A DNA stretch of 64,000 nt, taken from NCBI GenBank assembly GCA_946540735.1, contig CAMNIN010000002.1, forward strand, positions 102,663-166,662, given 5' to 3'. The DNA is from an uncultured Prevotellaceae bacterium (lineage in GTDB: Bacteria > Bacteroidota > Bacteroidia > Bacteroidales > Bacteroidaceae). Position 1 is the stretch's first letter. Every line of letters starts with the position of its first letter. The position numbers and the translations under genes were made by a program. Positions 58,717 to 64,000 of the stretch are shown in pieces. Below the pieces are notes generated by a model. It was not told the origin of the DNA. It saw only the letters and a program-made list of their open reading frames with translations, and ran no database searches.

Positions 58717-60355
58717 GAGCAACCGCTATATGCCCCTCATCCTCGCCGCCTGCGTGGTGGTGGGAATCCTCATCGGCACCTTCTTCGCCAAGCATTTCTC
58801 AGGCAACCGGCTGAGCATCATCAATTCAGGCAGCAACCGTCTGAACAACCTGCTCCACATCATTGACGACCAGTATGTCGACAGCGTCAACATGAACGAC
58901 CTGGTGGAGAAAGCCATCCCGGAAATCCTGAATGAGCTCGACCCCCACTCCGTGTATATCAGTGCCAAGGATGTGCAGTCGGCCAACGACGATCTCCGCG
59001 GCTCGTTCTCAGGTGTGGGCATCGAGTTCGTGATCCGCAAAGACACCATCCACGTGCAGAACGTGATTGCCGGCGGACCGGCCGAGAATGCCGGGGTGAT
59101 GGCCGGCGACAAGATCGTGAGCATCGACGACCAACCTTTCGTCGGTGAGATCGTCACCAACGACGAAGCCATGCGACGCCTGAAAGGCCAGCGCGGCACG
59201 AAGGTGAAGATCGGTGTGCTGCGCTACAAGCAGCAGAAGCCCAAGTACTTCACGGTGACCCGCGACGACATTTATACGAGCAGCATCAGTGCCGCTTATA
59301 TGCTCGACGAGAAGACAGGCTACGTCCGTATCAAGAATTTCGGCGAGAACACCTACGGCGAGATGCTGTCCTCCCTGGCCATGCTCGCGCAGGAAGGGTT
59401 TGAGAACCTGGTCATCGACCTCCGCGACAACAGCGGCGGCTATATGGCCTCAGCCATTCAGATCGCCGACGAGTTCTTGCCCAAGAACCGCCGCATCGTC
59501 TACACCGAAGGCCGCAAGCAGCCCCGTGAGATCTTCACCAGCACAGGCCGCGGCACCTACCAGGACATCCCCCTGGTGGTGCTCATCAACGAAGGTTCAG
59601 CCTCGGCTTCAGAGATTCTGGCCGGAGCCATCCAGGACAACGACCGCGGCACAGTGATCGGCCGTCGCTCATTTGGCAAGGGACTGGTGCAGAAGCAGAT
59701 TGAATTCACCGACGGCAGCATGATCCGCCTGACCATCGCCCGCTATTATTCTCCCTCTGGCCGCTGCATCCAGAAGCCCTACTCCACCGGCAAGGACAAG
59801 GATTACGAGGAAGACCTGCTTGTGCGCTACGAGCATGGGGAGTACTTCAGCGAGGACAGCATCAAGCACACCGGTCCGGAGTATCACACCAGCATAGGTC
59901 GCACGGTCTATGGAGGCGGAGGCATCACCCCCGACATCTTCATTCCCGAGGACACCACAGGCATCACCTCTTATTACAAGGAAGCCGCCATGAGCGGTCT
60001 GATCATCCAGTATGCCTTTGAGTATACCGACAACAACCGTGACAAGATGAAGGAGCTGAAGAGCATGCCGGCACTGCTGTCGTACCTCAAGCGCCAGAAC
60101 CTGCTGGAGCGTTTCGCCGAGTATGCCGAGAAGAATGGTCTGCAGCGCCGCAACCTGATGCTTCAGAAGTCGAAGAGATTGTTTGAGAAATATCTTTATA
60201 GCCGTGTCATCTACAACATGCTCGACGAGGAAGCGTGGATGGAGTATCTCAACCAGGACGATCCAGCCATCACCAAGACCCTTGAGGTGTTCCGCAACAA
60301 GTCGGCATTCCCCAAGAAGCCTGATGACACCGCATCGGTCAAAAGCAAGAAGTAA
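58703..60355 (+). CDS. S41-family C-terminal processing peptidase (CtpA-like)
   Basis: 550 residues. N-terminal signal anchor (MPLILAACVVVGILIGTFF). PDZ domain (FSGVGIEFVIRKD, GGPAENAGVMAGDKIVSID). The S41 core has the serine motif INEGSASASEILAGA and catalytic lysine in RRSFGKGLVQKQ. A C-terminal helical extension (about residues 430-550) is typical of Bacteroidota members. It trims or degrades envelope proteins by recognising their C-termini. Translationally coupled to the dCMP deaminase. Confidence 0.94.
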   Translation: MNLNKSNRYMPLILAACVVVGILIGTFFAKHFSGNRLSIINSGSNRLNNLLHIIDDQYVDSVNMNDLVEKAIPEILNELDPHSVYISAKDVQSANDDLRGSFSGVGIEFVIRKDTIHVQNVIAGGPAENAGVMAGDKIVSIDDQPFVGEIVTNDEAMRRLKGQRGTKVKIGVLRYKQQKPKYFTVTRDDIYTSSISAAYMLDEKTGYVRIKNFGENTYGEMLSSLAMLAQEGFENLVIDLRDNSGGYMASAIQIADEFLPKNRRIVYTEGRKQPREIFTSTGRGTYQDIPLVVLINEGSASASEILAGAIQDNDRGTVIGRRSFGKGLVQKQIEFTDGSMIRLTIARYYSPSGRCIQKPYSTGKDKDYEEDLLVRYEHGEYFSEDSIKHTGPEYHTSIGRTVYGGGGITPDIFIPEDTTGITSYYKEAAMSGLIIQYAFEYTDNNRDKMKELKSMPALLSYLKRQNLLERFAEYAEKNGLQRRNLMLQKSKRLFEKYLYSRVIYNMLDEEAWMEYLNQDDPAITKTLEVFRNKSAFPKKPDDTASVKSKK

Positions 60356-60361
60356 AGGACT

Positions 60362-60652
60362 CTAATAGAATTTGATATCGGCGATCACCCTTGCCCCCAC
60401 ATGCTGGTTGAGCCGGTTGACCAACTGGGTTCTCATCATCGACAATTCGGCCCTCAAGGCCGAATTGCTGATTTTCACCATCAAGGTCTGGTTGGAAATG
60501 AAGATGTCGCCCGAGAATTGAGCCACGACAGGTCCAGCCACCACCTCCCAGGAGTCGATCAGCCTCCTTTGCAGCAGAGGGGTCTCCAATCCTGCGGAGC
60601 GGAGAAAAACGGCCAGCACGCTATCAAGATCTTTTACGTCGCGTCTGAACAT
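60362..60652 (-). CDS. DUF721-family protein (DciA-like)
   Basis: 96 residues: LDSVLAVFLRSAGLETPLLQ, RRLIDSWEVVAGPVVAQFS, then the sheet LMVKISNSALRAELSMMRTQ. This is DUF721, the family of DciA, which helps load the replicative helicase in many bacteria. It lies 5 bp after recF on the same strand, linking it to replication and repair. Short but close to the usual size. The link to helicase loading is by family only. Confidence 0.88.
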   Translation of the reverse strand: MFRRDVKDLDSVLAVFLRSAGLETPLLQRRLIDSWEVVAGPVVAQFSGDIFISNQTLMVKISNSALRAELSMMRTQLVNRLNQHVGARVIADIKFY

Positions 60653-60657
60653 TTCGT

Positions 60658-61761
60658 CTATGATTTAGGAGTGATGACGCCATTGTCCACGGAGAATATC
60701 CGATAGTCGAAGGCATTGTTATGAAGGATTCGGTCGAGATGGTCGCGGTTGGTATCAGTGATGAAGATCTGTCCGAACTCCTCTCCAGACACCATTTTGA
60801 CGATTTGCTCCACACGGTCGGCATCCAGTTTGTCGAAGATATCATCGAGCAGCAGCAGTGGGGTCGTCTGGCTATTGGTACGCTTGAGGAAGTCAAACTG
60901 AGCCAGTTTGAGAGCGATGGCGAAAGACTTGATCTGTCCTTGGCTGCCTTCCCGCTTCATGAGGTATCCCCCGAGTTTCAGATCCAGGTCATCCCTGTGC
61001 ACGCCATGCAGGGAATATCCCACAGCCCTGTCTTTGAACCTGTCGCGCTGTATGACCTCGAGGAGCGGTCCCCGTGTGCCATGCGAGACATATTCCACCG
61101 ACACCTCTTCGGCCGATTGGCATATCTGCTGGTAGATTTTCTGAAACACCGGAATGAACTCCCTGACAAACTCCTGCCTCTTAGCGAAGACAATCTCCCC
61201 TTCGACCGCCATCTGTCTCTCCCAGATATCCATCAGCGTCTCATCGGGTTCCTCCTCCATTTTGAGCAGCACGTTTCTCTGCTGGAGAGCCTTGTTGTAG
61301 TTGAAGAGAGCCGTGATATACGCCCTGTCATACTGCGATATCACCATATCCATCAGTTTGCGACGCTCCTCGCTTCCTCCGTCGATGATGGCAGAGTCGG
61401 AAGGCGAGACAAGCACCAGAGGCAATAGTCCGATATGCTCGGATAGTTTCTTATACTCCTTCTTGTTGCGCTTGAAATGCTTTTTCTGTCCCCGTTTCAT
61501 ACCACAATAGATTGTCTCCGTATCGCCGTTCTCATGATGGAAAAGTCCCTCCACCATGAAGAAATCCTGCTGGTGTGAGATCACCTGCGAGTCCAAAGCC
61601 GAATGTGCGCTGCGGCAGAAAGCCAGATAATGGATGGCATCGAGGAAATTGGTTTTCCCCATGCCGTTTTGTCCGAGCAGGCAATTCATTTTAGGCGACA
61701 AGTCAACATTTGCCGAAAGGATGTTCTTGTAATTGACGATGGAAATACTATCAAGTATCAT
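60658..61761 (-). CDS. recF: DNA replication and repair protein RecF
   Basis: 367 residues. N-terminal ISIVNYKNILSANVDL and Walker A GQNGMGKTN (30-38), signature EGSQGQIKSFAIALKLAQ and Walker B LLLLDDIFDKLD, all as in RecF. It binds single/double-strand DNA junctions and loads RecA through RecOR at stalled forks. Starts at ATG 61761; the -7 box is at 61794-61801. The DUF721 gene follows in the same operon. Confidence 0.95.
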   Translation of the reverse strand: MILDSISIVNYKNILSANVDLSPKMNCLLGQNGMGKTNFLDAIHYLAFCRSAHSALDSQVISHQQDFFMVEGLFHHENGDTETIYCGMKRGQKKHFKRNKKEYKKLSEHIGLLPLVLVSPSDSAIIDGGSEERRKLMDMVISQYDRAYITALFNYNKALQQRNVLLKMEEEPDETLMDIWERQMAVEGEIVFAKRQEFVREFIPVFQKIYQQICQSAEEVSVEYVSHGTRGPLLEVIQRDRFKDRAVGYSLHGVHRDDLDLKLGGYLMKREGSQGQIKSFAIALKLAQFDFLKRTNSQTTPLLLLDDIFDKLDADRVEQIVKMVSGEEFGQIFITDTNRDHLDRILHNNAFDYRIFSVDNGVITPKS

Positions 61762-61793
61762 GCTATACAGAGGGAGAAAGAGTCAATTTTGTG

Positions 61794-61801
61794 CAAAGTT
61801 A
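61794..61801 (-). promoter_or_regulatory. -7 box of recF
   Basis: Minus-strand TAACTTTG, about 33 bp before the ATG at 61761; back to back with the 61866 box. Confidence 0.55.
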
Positions 61802-61865
61802 CGCCATTTGGGAGTGAAAAACGAAAAAAGTCTGCAATAAATTTCAGCATGTAAGAGAAAATGAG

Positions 61866-61873
61866 TAATTTTG
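61866..61873 (+). promoter_or_regulatory. -7 box of the TPR-ribH operon
   Basis: TAATTTTG, about 89 bp before the ATG at 61962. The leader has no recognisable FMN riboswitch. Confidence 0.5.
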
Positions 61874-61961
61874 CGTCGCAAAAATCCATGCCTGCCTTCG
61901 AAAAGGCAAAAGGCAGTCATGACATGGAAATGGAACAACAATTAAAACATATTCATTAGCA

Positions 61962-62657
61962 ATGGCAAAGAAAAAAGAACCACAGGGTAATCAGGAATTG
62001 ATGGAGACCCTCAACAAGTCGGAAGCATTCCTGACGAAGCACAAGAAGACCTTAATCGGCGCGCTGATCGCTCTTGTCGTGATCATCGGTGCCATCATCG
62101 GATGGAACAGCTATTCCTCCTCCCGCAACGAGAAAGCAAGCACAGCCCTCGCCCGCTGCCAGGAGCTTTACATGATGCAGGATTTTGACAAGGCACTCAA
62201 AGGTGACAGTCTCGGCACCCCCGGCTTCATCCAGATTTCCAGTGAGTACGGCAGCACGAAAGCCGGCAATCTGGCCAATCTCTACGCTGGTCTTTGCTAT
62301 GCCAAGCTCGACAAATGGGAAGAAGCCATCAAATATCTCGACCAATTCAGTCCTAAGGGTGACGTCATGGTCAGTCCGCTTGCTGTGATGGCCATGGGTG
62401 ATGCCTATGCCAATGTGAAGCAGCTCGACAAAGCCATTGACTCCTTTAAGAAGGCAGCCAGCATGGCCGACAAAGCCACAGAGTCGGGCACCAACAACAG
62501 TGTCTCACCCATCGCCCTGCAGAAAGCCGCTATCATCCTCATCGATCAGAAGAAGAACGATGAAGCCCTGGCCCTCTTCCAGACCATCAAGGACAAATAC
62601 CTTGGATCACCTGCTCAGCAGGATGTCGACAAGTATATTGAGTACCTGAAAAATTAG
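61962..62657 (+). CDS. Membrane-anchored TPR protein (YfgM-like)
   Basis: 231 residues. One membrane span at about residues 31-48 (LIGALIALVVIIGAIIGW) with a basic N-terminus inside. Then tetratricopeptide-like helical repeats (NLANLYAGLCYAKLDKWEEA, PLAVMAMGDAYANVKQLDKA, DEALALFQTIKDKYLGSPAQ) facing the periplasm. YfgM of E. coli has the same layout and works with periplasmic chaperones and the translocon; the parallel is by architecture. It precedes ribH by 3 bp, so the two share a transcript. Confidence 0.88.
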   Translation: MAKKKEPQGNQELMETLNKSEAFLTKHKKTLIGALIALVVIIGAIIGWNSYSSSRNEKASTALARCQELYMMQDFDKALKGDSLGTPGFIQISSEYGSTKAGNLANLYAGLCYAKLDKWEEAIKYLDQFSPKGDVMVSPLAVMAMGDAYANVKQLDKAIDSFKKAASMADKATESGTNNSVSPIALQKAAIILIDQKKNDEALALFQTIKDKYLGSPAQQDVDKYIEYLKN

Positions 62658-62660
62658 TCC

Positions 62661-63137
62661 ATGGCCACTGCACTTCGCAATCTATCAGAGGTAGACCTTT
62701 CGAAGGTGCCCGATGCCAGCAACATGTGCTTCGGGATTGTCGTATCGGAATGGAACCGCCAGGTCACCGATGCCTTACTGCAAGGTGCGGTCAGCACGCT
62801 TGAGAAGCACGGAGCCCTGCCCGAGAACATCCATGTAAAGACGGTTCCCGGTAGTTTTGAGCTCATTTATGGTGCTCACCAAATGACTCTCAACGGCGGA
62901 TATGATGCCATCATCATCCTAGGAAGCGTGATTCGTGGTGAGACCCCGCATTTCGACTATATTTGCCAGGGAGTCACCTACGGCATTGCCCGTCTGAATG
63001 CGAAGAGCGAGATTCCTGTCATCTATGGCCTTTTAACCACCGACACTCTTGAGCAGGCCATTGACCGCGCCGGTGGTCGCCTAGGCAATAAAGGCGATGA
63101 ATGTGCAGTAGTAGCCATCAAGATGGCGAAATTTTAA
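62661..63137 (+). CDS. ribH: 6,7-dimethyl-8-ribityllumazine synthase
   Basis: 158 residues. Family motifs: [55 protein letters not shown] (catalytic His) and [18 protein letters not shown]. It condenses the ribityl-pyrimidinedione with dihydroxybutanone phosphate in riboflavin synthesis, forming large capsids in many bacteria. Co-transcribed with the TPR gene. A palindromic terminator derived from a REP-like repeat follows at 63180-63202. Confidence 0.95.
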   Translation: MATALRNLSEVDLSKVPDASNMCFGIVVSEWNRQVTDALLQGAVSTLEKHGALPENIHVKTVPGSFELIYGAHQMTLNGGYDAIIILGSVIRGETPHFDYICQGVTYGIARLNAKSEIPVIYGLLTTDTLEQAIDRAGGRLGNKGDECAVVAIKMAKF

Positions 63138-63179
63138 ATCCATGCGGTCTCCCCGGCCAGCATGAGAAATCTATAAGTA

Positions 63180-63202
63180 GAGACGTCACAATGTGGCGTC
63201 TC
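63180..63202 (+). terminator. Terminator after ribH built on a REP-like palindrome
   Basis: GAGACGTCAC (63180-63189), 3-nt loop, GTGGCGTCTC (63193-63202), with one G-T pair, then CTTTTTT. The core matches the palindrome at 22109-22163. Confidence 0.75.
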
Positions 63203-63229
63203 CTTTTTTGTGTGCTGTTGATCTTGCTT

Positions 63230-63372
63230 AGGGCTCCGGATCGCCGGGGTCGTCGCCGGGGATGCCGCCGTCGCCGGGTATCACGATGCCGCCATGTGGA
63301 GTCTCACCGCCGCACTGCCAGGCGTAGGCGCCCACCCTGCCGCTCCAGCTATATCGGTGGGAGCGACAAGCA
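63230..63372 (-). pseudogene. C-terminal coding remnant with a PGD-rich tail
   Basis: A minus-strand frame between stops reads WSGRVGAYAWQCGGET, then a Gly/Pro/Asp tail (IPGDGGIPGDDPGDPEP) before TAA. It is GC-rich, has no start codon and begins directly after a TAG. It looks like the end of a lost gene rather than a working one. The source family is unknown. Confidence 0.35.
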
Positions 63373-63374
63373 TA

Positions 63375-63881
63375 CTAAAAACTACATTCTTTTATTTCTT
63401 CTAAAACATACTTTCCCTCCTTCCTTTTAAATATATAATACAGAAAACCACTTGTAATAAGTTGTTTCATTTGATTGTCTAAGCCATGATCAGCAACGCT
63501 TATAAAACAATATTCTCCATCAACAAGAGCTTGGTTTATTGTAAAAACCTCAATATCCCTATTTGGTAACCTATCGCTTACTGCAGACATTTTATTTAAT
63601 TCGTTTTCTACAAGAAGATAGTTTTTAAACGCTACATCATTAAAGAGTACAAAGAGCGTGTCTTCTTTTGGAGACCTATTAAAAAAAACATCACAGAGGT
63701 TTCTGACAACATCTATATAAAGAGAGTCATTTACTTCTGAAAGAGAATTGGCATATTCTGTTGTACTCATTTTTAGAGATCTCCTATTATCTATAAAAGC
63801 ATTGACTAAAGAGTCACTTACTTGTGCAGGAGAACAAATGAAATTTATAGACATTATAAGTATAAAAAGACTGTTTCTCAT
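63375..63881 (-). CDS. AT-rich exported hypothetical protein
   Basis: 168 residues with signal peptide MRNSLFILIMSINFICSPAQ. The mature part has short helices (DSLVNAFIDNRRSLKMST, EYANSLSEVNDSLYID) and a central sheet (KEDTLFVLFNDVAFKNYLLV, GEYCFISVADHG). No recognised domain. Its A+T content is visibly higher than that of all genes before it, suggesting acquired DNA. ATG 63881 is set by the signal peptide; a longer reading from 63929 is unlikely. Function not known. Confidence 0.65.
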   Translation of the reverse strand: MRNSLFILIMSINFICSPAQVSDSLVNAFIDNRRSLKMSTTEYANSLSEVNDSLYIDVVRNLCDVFFNRSPKEDTLFVLFNDVAFKNYLLVENELNKMSAVSDRLPNRDIEVFTINQALVDGEYCFISVADHGLDNQMKQLITSGFLYYIFKRKEGKYVLEEIKECSF

Positions 63882-64000
63882 ACTAAGACTATTTAAAAGT
63901 TGAAATAGGAATAGTGGCAAACACTCCATTTTTGTTGTATTTGTACACTACTGTCCAAAGAAAAATTCTTGAACATGATTTAAATTAAATATTTTCAATG

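Noticed and set aside
61862..61961. FMN riboswitch before the ribH operon
   Set aside because: The leader is about 90 nt and lacks the conserved RFN stem sequences; nothing supports it.
63101..63430. Plus-strand Arg-rich reading frame after ribH
   Set aside because: It starts inside ribH, crosses the terminator hairpin, and its Arg-rich composition is typical of a GC-rich antisense frame. The minus-strand remnant reads better.
63895..63995. Minus-strand fragment reading LWTVVYKYNKNGVFATIP
   Set aside because: Only about 31 codons between stops at the window edge, no start; could be a gene end or chance in AT-rich DNA.

Overview
The window looks like chromosome from a Prevotella-type member of the Bacteroidota. 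The evidence is of several kinds: many -7 boxes fit TAnnTTTG, sometimes with a TTTG about 20 nt upstream, and Shine-Dalgarno sequences are mostly weak. There is a TonB-dependent receptor ending in Phe, a class III fructose bisphosphatase, a methylmalonyl-CoA epimerase/carboxyltransferase operon, and families largely restricted to this phylum (DUF4270, DUF4301, DUF4199, DUF6452, DUF6048). Large exported proteins end in a short tail of the NGKK type used by Prevotella type IX secretion substrates.

Layout. 1-1.9 kb: the 3' part of a galactokinase-like GHMP kinase, a sugar nucleotidyltransferase and a four-CxxC zinc-ribbon protein. 1.9-10.3 kb: a tight seven-gene minus-strand operon for making and exporting an unusual glycan (dehydratase, PLP aminotransferase, ATP-grasp ligase, epimerase, CBS-nucleotidyltransferase fusion, glycosyltransferase, flippase), several genes joined by ATGA overlaps. 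10.5-13.8 kb: a small orphan gene, an MBOAT acyltransferase with an SGNH partner broken by one in-frame TAA, and an MSTRCNI-type protein. 14-21.7 kb: two divergent secreted-protein units, a 1499-residue orphan and a GH53 galactanase, each followed by a small acidic protein with an LWDE motif near its end. 21.7-22.3 kb: a decayed AAA-ATPase fragment with REP-like palindromes, bracketed by a 21-bp repeat.

22.3-38.7 kb is mostly housekeeping: a LytTR regulator, a half GT-B protein with fbp, a phosphohexomutase, rlmH, maf, kdsC, a nitroreductase, a TonB receptor, the mce-mmdA-small subunit-biotin carrier operon (no membrane beta subunit follows) and a glycogen-synthase-like/DUF4270 pair. 38.7-43.5 kb: a structured gap with a possible small transcript and 24-bp tandem repeats, a phosphotransbutyrylase, an atypical uvrA and two tRNA genes (Thr-CGT, Gly-CCC) followed by a 10-bp-periodic ATAGG array.

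43.5-63.1 kb: an MFS transporter, DUF4301, a long RelA/SpoT homologue without an HD motif, a TetR regulator divergent from a His-rich metal P-type ATPase, a DUF4199/GT2/DUF6452/DUF6048/apbE/Crp run, an M3 peptidase/dCMP deaminase/CtpA run, recF with a DUF721 gene, and a TPR membrane protein with ribH. The last 0.8 kb turns AT-rich and holds an exported orphan and a coding remnant, possibly the edge of an accessory region. No CRISPR array, insertion sequence or rRNA was seen. All family names are from reading motifs by eye; no search was run.
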